A DNA stretch of 64,000 nucleotides, from NCBI GenBank assembly GCA_038250835.1, contig JBBSBY010000008.1:1-64000 (forward strand). Reading direction: 5' to 3'. The notes below the pieces were generated by a model. The model worked only from the letters and a program-made list of their open reading frames with translations, was not told where the DNA came from and made no database searches. This stretch comes from JBBSBY01 sp038250835 (GTDB lineage: Bacteria > Desulfobacterota > Desulfomonilia > Desulfomonilales > Desulfomonilaceae). Position numbers and translations under genes: made by a program. Shown one piece after another: positions 33,304 through 42,117 of the stretch. Positions within the stretch are counted from its first letter, which is position 1. Each line of letters opens with the position of its first letter.

Positions 33304-34080
33304 TTAGCTTACCTCGTTGGCCGCTACCACAGCGGCTCCTACCGCTGCTCCGAACTCAGGGAAGTCCGGGATGTACACTTTATCGATTCCCAACTCCCGC
33401 TTCAAAGCGCTCACAAAGCCCGGGTTGTTGGCCACTCCACCGAGCATGACCATCGCGGGATTTACTCCGACGCGCCTGATCATCGAGACTATGCGTCTCG
33501 CCAACGCGTCATGAATGGCTTTGCTTATATCGCGTTTTTCGGTTTTTGCGTGAATAAGCCCAACCACTTCGGATTCGGCAAAGATGGCGCACTGGGCGTT
33601 TATGAGTATCAAGTTTGACGACGATAACGCCAAAGCGCCCATGTCCTCCAGCGGTGATTCCAGGGCTCTGGCCATAGCTTCAAGGAATGCCCCGGCGCCG
33701 GCAGCGCACTTGTCGTTTACAGCGAAATCTACTACCCCACCTCTTTCATCGCATTTTATCGCGCGGCTTTCTTCCGCGCCGACATCCACTACAGTTCTCG
33801 CCTCCGGAAAGAAGTAATGCGCCGCTGCGGCTATTGCTTTTACATCGTTCACCTTTATGTCGGCATTCGAGATGGAATTCGACCCTGAGCCCGTTCCGGC
33901 AACGTGATCGATTCGATCTTGGCTCAGATTGACCTTCTGGAGAGACGTTTCGAAAGATTGCTTAACCGCTTGAGCCTGATCAAATCCCGTTAACACGCAT
34001 ACGCGTACAATTATTTTATTATCTTCCATGATTACCGTCCTGGTGTTCTTGGCCCCGCAGTCGATTCCTGCCGTAATCAT
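33304..34080 (-). CDS. bzdP: ATPase subunit like benzoyl-CoA reductase BzdP/BcrD
   Basis: A 258-residue BadF/BcrA-type ATPase, the shorter partner of BzdQ. Motifs: AGIDCGAKNTRTVIM, VVDVGAEESRAIKC, the cluster ligands NDKCAAGAGAFLE and INAQCAIFAESE, and GGVANNPGFV near the C-terminus. An AAGGAG ribosome binding site precedes the ATG by 7 nt. In bzd operons P precedes Q and the ferredoxin gene M. Here the same order is kept but 2.1 kb of foreign DNA separates P from Q. The upstream genes bzdN and bzdO are not present. Confidence 0.82.
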   Translation of the reverse strand: MITAGIDCGAKNTRTVIMEDNKIIVRVCVLTGFDQAQAVKQSFETSLQKVNLSQDRIDHVAGTGSGSNSISNADIKVNDVKAIAAAAHYFFPEARTVVDVGAEESRAIKCDERGGVVDFAVNDKCAAGAGAFLEAMARALESPLEDMGALALSSSNLILINAQCAIFAESEVVGLIHAKTEKRDISKAIHDALARRIVSMIRRVGVNPAMVMLGGVANNPGFVSALKRELGIDKVYIPDFPEFGAAVGAAVVAANEVS

Positions 34081-34524
34081 TAGATCTCCTTATAATTTCC
34101 ATACGGACGATGCGCAACGTAAATTCTGAAAACATTACGTCGCTATTCTCACGCTGCTCAATTGAAGAATGCTCAATCTCTGTAGCCATTACACGACGCC
34201 CATCCATATCCAACGAATCGCCATTTAATAATGCTTATATTATTCAATATACATCTTTGGCGGCTTTAAATAATCAAGGCCGTAGCCGGCGCTTCAGTTG
34301 ATTACCTGAAGTTTGCAAGATACTCTTGGATAAGTAACAATGTAATACAATCAATGCGGATAATTGAAGGCCCTGCAATTCACCATGTATTTAGTAAATA
34401 TAGTTGCCTATTCGTGAATGACCATTTGTTCAGACTTTTCCAAGCTTGGTGGAAAACTAACAAGATGTCGCAAACACTTTACTTTAAACGACTACTAATG
34501 TCCTTTACCTCAAAGGAGGCGCCA
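34081..34524. other. Divergent intergenic region between bzdP and the secreted SnoaL-like gene
   Basis: About 440 bp, presumably carrying divergent promoters. No convincing -35/-10 pair was found. An inverted repeat TTTTCC ... GGAAAA spans about 34436-34456, and AATAAT/ATTATT arms lie near 34225-34245. Short frames here lack ribosome binding sites. Confidence 0.35.
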
Positions 34525-35472
34525 ATGCCGATCAAAGGGCGTGTCTCAACGACACTTATGATTTTAGGAGCAATTCTTACGCTTGCGGTCGCCGTATCGA
34601 ATGCGGAAGGGGAACAAAAGTCGGCCACTGATGATAGCGCCATTCGTCAGGCCGTGAAAACCTATGTCGAGGCGTTCAACAAGGGCGATGCCGGCGCAGT
34701 ATCGTCTCTATGGAGCGACGATGCGGAATATGTGAATTCTTCCGGGGATGTCTTCAAGGGTCGAAAGGAAATTGAAGCCCTCTTTAATAAATTTTTTGAA
34801 GAAAATAAAGAATTAAAAATCGATGTCGTCGTTTCTTCCATACGCTTTCCATCTCCTGAGGAAGCGGTGGAAACGGGCACAGCCAACGTGAAGCGAGAGG
34901 GCGCTCCTCCGCAAGAGAGCTATTACGTTGCGGAATACAAGAAGAATGCCGGCGAGTGGAAACTCACCAATGTTAAAGAAGAAGAAAATTCAGACGCTTA
35001 CGAGCATCTCAAGCAACTTGGATGGTTGATTGGAGAATGGACCGATCAGGATGAAAACGCTTCTGTGACTACTGACTACCAATGGTGCAAAAACAAGAGC
35101 TTTATTACGGGTTCTTTCACGGTTTACATTGAAGACAAAGTAGATCTGCAAGGCACTCAGGTCATAGGGTGGGACCCGGCGGCAAAAGAGATTAGATCCT
35201 GGATCTTTGATTCCTTGGGAGGATTCGGCGCCGCCGTTTGGACAAATAAAGATAATCAATGGACGGCGGAGTCCAAAAGTGTTTTGAGTGACGGAACTAA
35301 AGCTTCAGCGATCAACATTTATACTTATGTGGACGACAATACCTATACTTTTCAATCTATTGGACGCCAGGTGAGTGGAAAGCCACTTCCTAATATTGAC
35401 GAGGTGACCGTCGTCCGGAAGCAACCCGCGGAAGCCGCCCCTCAGACTGACGCAAACGGAGTGAAACAATGA
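34525..35472 (+). CDS. Secreted SnoaL/DUF4440-like protein
   Basis: The start is the ATG at 34525, directed by AAAGGAGG 6 nt upstream; an open extension upstream is ignored. The protein has about 315 residues: Sec signal peptide (STTLMILGAILTLAVAVSNA), then an NTF2/SnoaL-like domain (about residues 38-165) with AIRQAVKTYVEAFNKGDA and LWSDDAEYV as in the SgcJ/EcaC family. A C-terminal beta-rich domain (about 170-300, LGWLIGEWTDQDENAS ... IGWDPAAKEIRSWIFDS) resembles DUF1579-type lipocalin-like domains. It probably binds a small ligand in the cell envelope. Its stop overlaps the next start (ATGA), so the two are coupled. Confidence 0.8.
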   Translation: MPIKGRVSTTLMILGAILTLAVAVSNAEGEQKSATDDSAIRQAVKTYVEAFNKGDAGAVSSLWSDDAEYVNSSGDVFKGRKEIEALFNKFFEENKELKIDVVVSSIRFPSPEEAVETGTANVKREGAPPQESYYVAEYKKNAGEWKLTNVKEEENSDAYEHLKQLGWLIGEWTDQDENASVTTDYQWCKNKSFITGSFTVYIEDKVDLQGTQVIGWDPAAKEIRSWIFDSLGGFGAAVWTNKDNQWTAESKSVLSDGTKASAINIYTYVDDNTYTFQSIGRQVSGKPLPNIDEVTVVRKQPAEAAPQTDANGVKQ

Positions 35473-36974
35473 AAAAATCAGTCATAACCTTACTGGTAAT
35501 CTTGTTTATCGGTGGACTTTGGGTAACCGAGGTCATGTCTAGGGGCGGCCGTGGAGGCGGCATGCGAGGCGGAGGCGGTGATATGCGGGGCGGTGGAGGC
35601 GCCTCTTTTCGCGGAGGTGGAGCGGCCTACAGGAGCCCATCAATGAGCAGGCCTTCACCATCTCGTCAATCGATAAACCGACGGTCCCCGGCTCGACAAT
35701 CGGTGCAGCGACCAGCTAGACAGCTAGATAGGCAATCAGTTTCCCGTCCCTCAATTCCGGCGCAAAGGCTTAACTCGGCTCAGCGTCCGGCAGTGACGAG
35801 ACCGAATACCGGATTGCGTCCGGATGCAGGTTCAATCGGACGTCGAGGCTCAGGGGCGGCGGCAATTGTAGGCGAGAGAGGAAACAGAGCCACGGGAGGG
35901 CAAGTTCAACAATTTTTGAATCTGCCGTCGGATCGCCGAGGAGGAATCGGAAGGGACGCCGCTAGAATCGGCGCAGGGGTCGCGGCAGGCGCTCTGGGCG
36001 CCGAAGGAGCCAGACGCCTGATTGACGGCCAAAGACCCGGTAATGTGGAACGTCCCGGCGCCGGAGATAGACCGGGTTTAGTGGACAGACCCGGCGCAGG
36101 CGACCGCCCCGGATTAGTTGATCGACCGGGGATTGGCGATAGGCCCGGTATTGGTGGTCGGCCGGGAATCGGAAATCGACCGGGCGTTGGAGACCGCCCG
36201 GGAATAGTCGGTAGGCCCGGGAAAGGCGATCGGCCAGGAATTGGACGACCTGATAGACCGAATAGACCTGACAGAATTGCCGGTGATCGAATCCGGAACG
36301 ACATGAGAAACAGGTGGGGCCATGCGTTCACTCCGCAATGGTGGAGAAACCATCCGAACGCGCGCCATGGCTGGTGGAACGGTAGGCATCATAGATGGGA
36401 TTATTGGTGGCGTCCGGCCACTTGGATCGCCGTAACCGGATTTTTAGCGGGTTCCGCCTACGCCTGGGGTGAGCCCATTTATTTTGATTATGGAGACACC
36501 ATTTATTACGAAGGAGATAATGTTTACGTCGGTGGTCAAAGATCCGCCACCGCTGACCAGTATTTTCAGCAAGCTGAGGATCTAGCCACAGGCGCTCCGA
36601 CGATCACTGACCGTAAAGATGAAGATTGGATGTCTCTAGGGGTGTTTGCTTTGAGCCAGGGATCAGCCGGACACTCCAACATGCTGCTGCAACTGTCCCT
36701 CAATAAAGAGGGAGTTTTGGCCGGCACGCTTTACAACACCACCACTGATACGGTTCGACCGATCAAGGGGAGAGTCGACAAGGACACTCAACGAGCGGCC
36801 TGGACTTTTGCGGACGGCGCCGACAACGATATAATCATGGAAACGGGCGTTTACAATTTGACTCAAGATGAAACAGAGGCCTTAGTTCATTTTGGGAAAG
36901 ACATAACTCAGAGATGGCTATTGGTAAGACTGGATGAGCCTGATATTAAAGACAAGATGGGAGAAACGAATTGA
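35469..36974 (+). CDS. Secreted low-complexity Arg/Pro/Gly-rich protein with PG repeats
   Basis: A 501-residue envelope protein. Signal peptide (MKKSVITLLVILFIGGLWV), then a Gly/Arg-rich segment with RGGG repeats, a Ser/Arg/Gln/Pro-rich segment, and about 13 copies of a pentapeptide of type DRPG(I/L/A/V) at about residues 197-265. A Trp/His/Arg-rich patch (TPQWWRNHPNARHGWW) and a short hydrophobic helix follow, then an acidic C-terminal globular region after residue 340. The basic repeats could bind nucleic acid, anionic polysaccharide or cell wall. It is translationally coupled to the SnoaL-like gene, so they probably act together. The function is unknown. Confidence 0.75.
   Translation: MKKSVITLLVILFIGGLWVTEVMSRGGRGGGMRGGGGDMRGGGGASFRGGGAAYRSPSMSRPSPSRQSINRRSPARQSVQRPARQLDRQSVSRPSIPAQRLNSAQRPAVTRPNTGLRPDAGSIGRRGSGAAAIVGERGNRATGGQVQQFLNLPSDRRGGIGRDAARIGAGVAAGALGAEGARRLIDGQRPGNVERPGAGDRPGLVDRPGAGDRPGLVDRPGIGDRPGIGGRPGIGNRPGVGDRPGIVGRPGKGDRPGIGRPDRPNRPDRIAGDRIRNDMRNRWGHAFTPQWWRNHPNARHGWWNGRHHRWDYWWRPATWIAVTGFLAGSAYAWGEPIYFDYGDTIYYEGDNVYVGGQRSATADQYFQQAEDLATGAPTITDRKDEDWMSLGVFALSQGSAGHSNMLLQLSLNKEGVLAGTLYNTTTDTVRPIKGRVDKDTQRAAWTFADGADNDIIMETGVYNLTQDETEALVHFGKDITQRWLLVRLDEPDIKDKMGETN
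36050..36262 (+). repeat. In-gene tandem repeat encoding DRPG(x) units
   Basis: Degenerate 15-18-bp units built on GA(C/T)CG(C/G)CC(G)GG(A/G) encode successive DRPG, GRPG and NRPG pentapeptides. Unit number and sequence vary along the array, which makes it prone to expansion and contraction by slippage. Confidence 0.7.
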
Positions 36975-37252
36975 GGTCCTGAGTTCATTTCTAATGTTTG
37001 CACGATAATTATCGTCTTCCGACATCAACCGGCGCGACTTGGTGTTAAGACTGGTTTGCTCTATACCACAACCTTTTGACACTTCGTCGCGCCCAAAATG
37101 TTAGCGCTTTCCTCTACGAACTCGCCAAGTTTTGAGATTAATGTGTTGATCTTCACAGCTTCCACAAACATTTTACTGGATAATCATTCATATTCTTGAG
37201 ATAATCCGGCTTCGTCTCCGAAATTAAGAATAAATATTCACGAGGTTAATTT

Positions 37253-38566
37253 ATGCACGTAGGCGTTATCGGGACCGGTTATGTGGGCCTTGTTACTGGA
37301 GTTTGTTTTGCTGAAATGGGAAACGACGTCATTCTAATGGATGTGGACGCCGAAAAGATTGCAGGGCTCCAGGCGGGTAAAATCCCGATTTACGAACCTG
37401 GTCTTGAACAAGTAATTTTCAGAAATGTCACGGAACGTAGATTACATTTTACGACCGATCTTGAAGAGACGGTTGACAAATCATTTATAATTTTTATTGC
37501 CGTGGGCACCCCCCCTAAAGAAGATGGCGGCGCTGATTTGAGCCAGGTTTTCTCGGTCGCAACCAATCTAGGAAAACTTCTCAAGACTTACAAAATAATA
37601 GTGACTAAAAGTACGGTGCCCGTGGGCACGACTCACAAAGTAAAAGATTTAATTGCCGAGGGAGCGCAGGAAGAATTCGATGTCGCTTCCAATCCTGAGT
37701 TTTTGAAGGAAGGCAACGCAGTCGCTGATTGCATGAAACCGGACAGAGTGGTTCTGGGAGTTGACAAGGTGGCTGTGGGTGAAGTGCTGAAGGAGCTTTA
37801 CAGTCCTTTTGTGAGGACCGGCAAACCTATTCTGGTAATGGACACGTGCTCGTCGGAAATGACGAAGTATGCCGCGAATGGGCTGCTTGCCACAAAAATA
37901 TCGTTCATGAACGAGCTTTCACGCTTATGTGAAAAAGTGGGGGCCGATATTGAAAAGATTCGCAGCGGCATAGGTTCCGACCCGAGGATCGGCCCCGACT
38001 TCTTATTTGCGGGCATTGGCTACGGCGGGTCTTGTTTTCCTAAAGACGTGCAAGCGTTGACGATGACGGGTCGAGAACATGAAGTCAAATTGGGTATATT
38101 GGAATCCGTTCAGGAAACCAATCTGAATCAACGAAAACATTTCCTTGACAAAATCCTTTCCCACTATGAGGGACAATCTCTTGAGGACAAGACTTTTGCA
38201 ATTTGGGGGTTGAGCTTTAAACCGCGCACTGATGACATTCGAGACGCGCCTTCTTTAGACGTAATCAATGCCTTATTACAACATGGAGCGTCCGTGCGAG
38301 TATTCGATCCCGTGGCAATGGAGAATGCCGGCCGTATTTTTGGAACAACCGTGGAGTTCTCAGCCGGCAATTACGATTGCCTGGATGGGGCTGACGCTCT
38401 GATAATCGTCACGGAATGGAATGAGTTCCGGCATCCCGATTTTGAGAAAATAAAAGCCTGCTTACGAGCGCCGATTATTTTTGACGGTCGTAATATTTAC
38501 AACCCCGCAAAAATGAAACAGCTTGGTTTCAAATATTACAGCATTGGTCGCGCGACATGCCTATAA
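37253..38566 (+). CDS. ugd: UDP-glucose 6-dehydrogenase
   Basis: A 437-residue NAD-dependent dehydrogenase making UDP-glucuronate from UDP-glucose in two oxidation steps. The N-terminal Rossmann motif is GTGYVGLVTGVCFAEMG. The central motif VPVGTTHKV and the NPEFLKEG loop are present. The catalytic cysteine is in GYGGSCFPKDVQAL near residue 260, and the C-terminal UDP-binding domain includes GLSFKPRTDDIRDAPS. GAGG lies 7 nt before the ATG. It is monocistronic and could supply UDP-glucuronate for the polysaccharides made by the 53-64 kb operon. Confidence 0.95.
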   Translation: MHVGVIGTGYVGLVTGVCFAEMGNDVILMDVDAEKIAGLQAGKIPIYEPGLEQVIFRNVTERRLHFTTDLEETVDKSFIIFIAVGTPPKEDGGADLSQVFSVATNLGKLLKTYKIIVTKSTVPVGTTHKVKDLIAEGAQEEFDVASNPEFLKEGNAVADCMKPDRVVLGVDKVAVGEVLKELYSPFVRTGKPILVMDTCSSEMTKYAANGLLATKISFMNELSRLCEKVGADIEKIRSGIGSDPRIGPDFLFAGIGYGGSCFPKDVQALTMTGREHEVKLGILESVQETNLNQRKHFLDKILSHYEGQSLEDKTFAIWGLSFKPRTDDIRDAPSLDVINALLQHGASVRVFDPVAMENAGRIFGTTVEFSAGNYDCLDGADALIIVTEWNEFRHPDFEKIKACLRAPIIFDGRNIYNPAKMKQLGFKYYSIGRATCL

Positions 38567-38634
38567 TGTTTGGCTTTAAAAAGGCCCTGCGGATTTGAGA
38601 CACTTAACTCGCCCCGTTCATACCTGGAGCCGCC

Positions 38635-40014
38635 ATGAGTGTTAAAACAATAGACGCCAAAGATCTTGTGAAAGACATTCGGGCCAACTTAATGCCGGTC
38701 GCTATCATGGAAAAATATGGCGTGTCCAGAGGGGAATTTAATTTTTTACTTAAAAAACTGTTGGAAGCCAGGGCAATTTCTCAGAGTCAGTTCGATCAAC
38801 TCCACAGTCCGCCGGCAGGTTGGGGATTTCAATGTGCGAAGTGCGGCGCCAAAGGAGAAAGCAACGTAGACCGCTGCCCTGGTTGTGGAAGCCGCGTCGG
38901 ACAACAGCGTGAGGAGAAGAACCTCCCCCACATCGATGAGCGCCCGAAAGTGGGGTCTGGGCCGGGAACTTACACGGACGCGGCTTTAGAAAAGACTGTT
39001 TGTCTGTACCGTGGTTCTTTAGATCGGGCCGGCTTTTACAATGTCAAAGGAGTGCGTCAACTCAGTGGCCTTAACTGGAAGTTTAAGACGCAAGGATGGG
39101 TATCTTCAACCCCTGCCGTAGCTTATAGAACAGTGTACTTTGGAAGCTGGGATGGCAAGCTGTATGCGGTTGATCTGGAAACCGGTGATCTAAGATGGGA
39201 GTATCAGAGCCAGGGCCCCATAACTTCATCACCTGCCGTTTGTTACGGTAATATCTTTTTTGGATCTGCGGACGGCAGAATGGTTGTGCTAAACGCGAAA
39301 GAAGGTAAGGAAATATGGGCTTATCGCGTCTCCGGTCCGGCCCCGAGTTCCCCGGCTATACGCGCGGGATCAATTTATATTGGGTCAGCAGACGGTTCAA
39401 TGTGGGCAATTGATTTAAAAAGTGGTTCCACGAAATGGCGCTTTAAATCGGGCGGTATAGCCTCATCTGCGGCTATTGTTCGGGATAAATTGTGTTTTGG
39501 TTCCTATGACGGCGCCCTTTATTGTCTTAACTTAGCTACGGGTACGATCATTTGGGAACTAAAGACCGGCGGTCCAATCTCGGGGACACCCGCCATGACT
39601 GAACAAATTTGCGTTATCGGAAGTTGGGACGGTCACGCCTACGCGGTAGATGTGGAAACAGGAGAATTGGTCTGGAAATTTAGTTCGAGATCAAAAATTC
39701 AGGGCGCCCCTGCCGTTGCATACGGAAAAGCTTTCGTCGGAAATTCCGACGGTAAACTGCATTGCATAGACATCAAAACAGGACAAGAAACGTGGAGACA
39801 GTCCACTGAAGACGCTATTTCTTCGTCGCCCGCGACCGCTTTTTTCAGCGTTTATGTAGGGTCTGCGGACAACAGCTTGTACGTTTTTGATGTGAATACC
39901 GGAAAACCTAAATGGAAATTTCAGGCTGAAGGCGGCATAAACTCGGCGCCCATGTTGACGGATACGACGGTTATCTTTGGTAGTGATGACGGATATGTGT
40001 ATGCGTTAGGCTAA
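38635..40014 (+). CDS. PQQ-type beta-propeller protein with N-terminal helical domain and zinc ribbon
   Basis: A 459-residue protein with no signal peptide. Residues 1-60 are helical (DAKDLVKDIRANLMPVAIME onward) and resemble a small helix-turn-helix-like unit. Residues 64-84 form a zinc ribbon: CAKCGAKGESNVDRCPGCG. From about residue 135 there are seven or eight repeats of about 40 residues with the pattern YFGSWDGKLYAVDLETGDLRW and SSPAV, forming a PQQ-like propeller. The lack of a signal peptide puts the propeller in the cytoplasm, unlike BamB or quinoprotein dehydrogenases. It may be a scaffold or sensor. The family is clear for the propeller only. Confidence 0.8.
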   Translation: MSVKTIDAKDLVKDIRANLMPVAIMEKYGVSRGEFNFLLKKLLEARAISQSQFDQLHSPPAGWGFQCAKCGAKGESNVDRCPGCGSRVGQQREEKNLPHIDERPKVGSGPGTYTDAALEKTVCLYRGSLDRAGFYNVKGVRQLSGLNWKFKTQGWVSSTPAVAYRTVYFGSWDGKLYAVDLETGDLRWEYQSQGPITSSPAVCYGNIFFGSADGRMVVLNAKEGKEIWAYRVSGPAPSSPAIRAGSIYIGSADGSMWAIDLKSGSTKWRFKSGGIASSAAIVRDKLCFGSYDGALYCLNLATGTIIWELKTGGPISGTPAMTEQICVIGSWDGHAYAVDVETGELVWKFSSRSKIQGAPAVAYGKAFVGNSDGKLHCIDIKTGQETWRQSTEDAISSSPATAFFSVYVGSADNSLYVFDVNTGKPKWKFQAEGGINSAPMLTDTTVIFGSDDGYVYALG

Positions 40015-40123
40015 TGATCTTATCTGAATTGATTCAATTGCAATGATATGGCTGTTGCTCTTCGGCAAATTATCACTTAAACATATTATCCGCCCCCAGC
40101 TTTACGCGTCTGCGGCATTCATT

Positions 40124-40705
40124 CTAAAGCTCCTCCAGACGGTCCTCCTTTTCTATATCATCAATTTCCAGAAGTTTTAGCTGTTCCAGTTCACCCTGGA
40201 GCGCCGGCAAAGGCGGCAGAGAAGCAAGGTCTTTTAGTTGAAAAACTTCCAAGAATCTTTTTGTTGTGCCATAAAGTAGGGGCCTGCCTGCTCCCGGTTT
40301 CTTGCCGACTACAACAATTAACTCCCTTTCTACCAGGGTCCTGAGAGCGGCGGAACTCTCAACTCCTCTTATTTGCTCAATTTCATTCCTTGTGATCGGC
40401 TGATTGTATGCAATAATGGTTAGAGCTTCCAAAGTTGCGCGGGAGAGTTTTGCAGGCTTTTTCTTGCGCAATTCAAGCAACCAGGTGGATACTTCAGGAA
40501 GTGTTCTAAACTGGAAACCTTCCGCCACTTGAGCTAAAACAAAACCCCTTGCCCTCTCATCGTACTCACGTCGGAGATCGCCTATGCAAGTTCGAACTCT
40601 CTCGATCTTTTCACCGAAGAGGTTAGCCAAAACGGCCGCTGCAACGGGTTCGGATTGTGCGAAAATAACTCCTTCAATGAATGATTTCAGCTTGTCGTCG
40701 GTCAC
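40124..40705 (-). CDS. scpB: Segregation and condensation protein B
   Basis: A 193-residue ScpB, the winged-helix kleisin partner that joins ScpA and SMC in chromosome condensation. Motifs: KSFIEGVIFAQSEPVAA, GFVLAQVAEGFQFRTLPE, LSRATLEALTIIAYNQPITRNEIEQIRGVES and LYGTTKRFLEVFQL. The C-terminus is acidic. scpA is not adjacent, although the two usually neighbour each other, so the pair has been separated here. Confidence 0.95.
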   Translation of the reverse strand: MTDDKLKSFIEGVIFAQSEPVAAAVLANLFGEKIERVRTCIGDLRREYDERARGFVLAQVAEGFQFRTLPEVSTWLLELRKKKPAKLSRATLEALTIIAYNQPITRNEIEQIRGVESSAALRTLVERELIVVVGKKPGAGRPLLYGTTKRFLEVFQLKDLASLPPLPALQGELEQLKLLEIDDIEKEDRLEEL

Positions 40706-40802
40706 GTATTCACCTTATGTCAGCGCTTCATAATTTCGTAACAATAGCACAACCGGCGCCTTGATAATTGATCCTGAGCTGTTTTACTAAATCTTAGATT
40801 AT

Positions 40803-40830
40803 TTGAACATAGCTTGAATTATGCTATGCT
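40803..40830 (+). promoter_or_regulatory. Candidate promoter of the glycosyltransferase/receiver operon
   Basis: TTGAAC (40803-40808), a 16-nt spacer and TATGCT (40825-40830), about 39 nt before the start codon at 40869. Confidence 0.45.
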
Positions 40831-40868
40831 GAATCAACATTTATTCTCCGTCTTCCAGGGAAGATCAT

Positions 40869-42083
40869 ATGCGGTCATTTGAAGATAACCCAGAGGGTAT
40901 AAAGCGAGCCGATTTTGTTGTGGGGATACCCTCATTGAATGAAGCCTCGTCCATTTCTTTTCCGACTCAGCAGGCGGATAAAGGTTTACAAAAATATTTT
41001 GGCGGCGTTTCCGCCGCGATAGTCAATTGTGACAACGCGAGTCCGGATGATACCAGACGGGCGTTCATGGAAACGAAGACTACGACTCCTAAGATATATA
41101 TATCGACTGAACAGGGCGTCACCGGGAAGGGCGCCAACCTCAAGAATCTGTTCGAAAAGGCCGTTGAGCTTTCAGCCAAGGCGGTAATTATAGTGGACGC
41201 GGATCTCAAGAGTATTACGCCGCTTTGGATTAGAAATCTTGGTGAGCCGTTATTCGATCAGTATCAATTCGTGGCGCCTCTCTATGTGCGACACAAATAC
41301 GACGGCACTCTAACCAACAACATAGTGTACCCGCTTACCAGATCGTTGTACGGTAGACGTGTGAGACAACCTATCGGTGGAGATTACGGTTTTTCGGGCG
41401 AATTGGCCGGAGCCTTTCTGGAGTCGGATATATGGAATACTTCAATTTCCGAATACGGTGTGGACATATGGATGACCACAACGGCTATCCGAAATAAAGT
41501 CCCGGTTGTCCAAGCTTTTATGGGTAATTCTAAAGTTCACAAAGTCAAAGACGCCCTGGCATATTCGGAAGCAATTTTCCCGAATGTCATCACCACCTTA
41601 TTTGAGCTGATGTTGCGCTATGATTCCTTCTGGAAAGACGTTAAATGGAGTAGACCAACCGCAATCTTCGGTTTCGGCGCCGCTGAGGTGGAAATGCCGC
41701 CGATAGTCGAAGTTGAAATCAAGGCGCTTTGGGATCGATTTGGAACAGGCTTGAAGCTCAATTGTGATAAATATAGGGAGACTCTAACATCCGAAAACGT
41801 CAATAAACTTCAGGAAGCGACAGAGTTACCCCAGGACCTGTTTGAGTTGCCTACGGGACTATGGGCGAAAATTTTGTATGATTTTGCAGTGGCGTACAAA
41901 AAGACGATACTCCCCAGGAACGAGCTAATAGATATCCTGCTTCCACTTTATTATGGAAAAACACTTTCCTTTGTTCTGGAAACTCAAGCCATGAACAACC
42001 AACAAGTGGAAGAATACATAGAAGACCAATGTCTCCAATTCGAAAAGGCGAAGCCATATTTGATGGAACATTGGTTCGCGTGA
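40869..42083 (+). CDS. Glycosyltransferase-like protein (GT-A fold)
   Basis: A 404-residue protein. The N-terminal 250 residues look like a GT-A nucleotide-sugar transferase: VVGIPSLNEASSI at the start of the first strand, IVNCDNASPDD, a VDADLKS metal-binding DxD near residue 117, and RQPIGGDYGFSGELA followed by EYGVDIWMTTTAI. That order is reminiscent of glycerate-type transferases (mannosyl- or glucosylglycerate synthases, GT78/GT81), which make compatible solutes. The C-terminal 150 residues are helical. It is followed after 34 nt by a receiver-domain gene, apparently in one transcript. Donor and acceptor are not known. Confidence 0.7.
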   Translation: MRSFEDNPEGIKRADFVVGIPSLNEASSISFPTQQADKGLQKYFGGVSAAIVNCDNASPDDTRRAFMETKTTTPKIYISTEQGVTGKGANLKNLFEKAVELSAKAVIIVDADLKSITPLWIRNLGEPLFDQYQFVAPLYVRHKYDGTLTNNIVYPLTRSLYGRRVRQPIGGDYGFSGELAGAFLESDIWNTSISEYGVDIWMTTTAIRNKVPVVQAFMGNSKVHKVKDALAYSEAIFPNVITTLFELMLRYDSFWKDVKWSRPTAIFGFGAAEVEMPPIVEVEIKALWDRFGTGLKLNCDKYRETLTSENVNKLQEATELPQDLFELPTGLWAKILYDFAVAYKKTILPRNELIDILLPLYYGKTLSFVLETQAMNNQQVEEYIEDQCLQFEKAKPYLMEHWFA

Positions 42084-42117
42084 TGAAGCCCCCTGAGTCT
42101 GAAAAAGGAGCCTCGTT

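Noticed and set aside
36050..36262. Short regularly spaced units resembling a CRISPR-like or tandem array
   Set aside because: The units are coding (DRPG pentapeptides), have no spacers, and no cas genes are present.
35906..36392. Long Pro/Arg-rich open frames antisense to the repeat protein gene
   Set aside because: They are by-products of the GC-rich repeat and lack start signals; the sense frame has a signal peptide and translational coupling.
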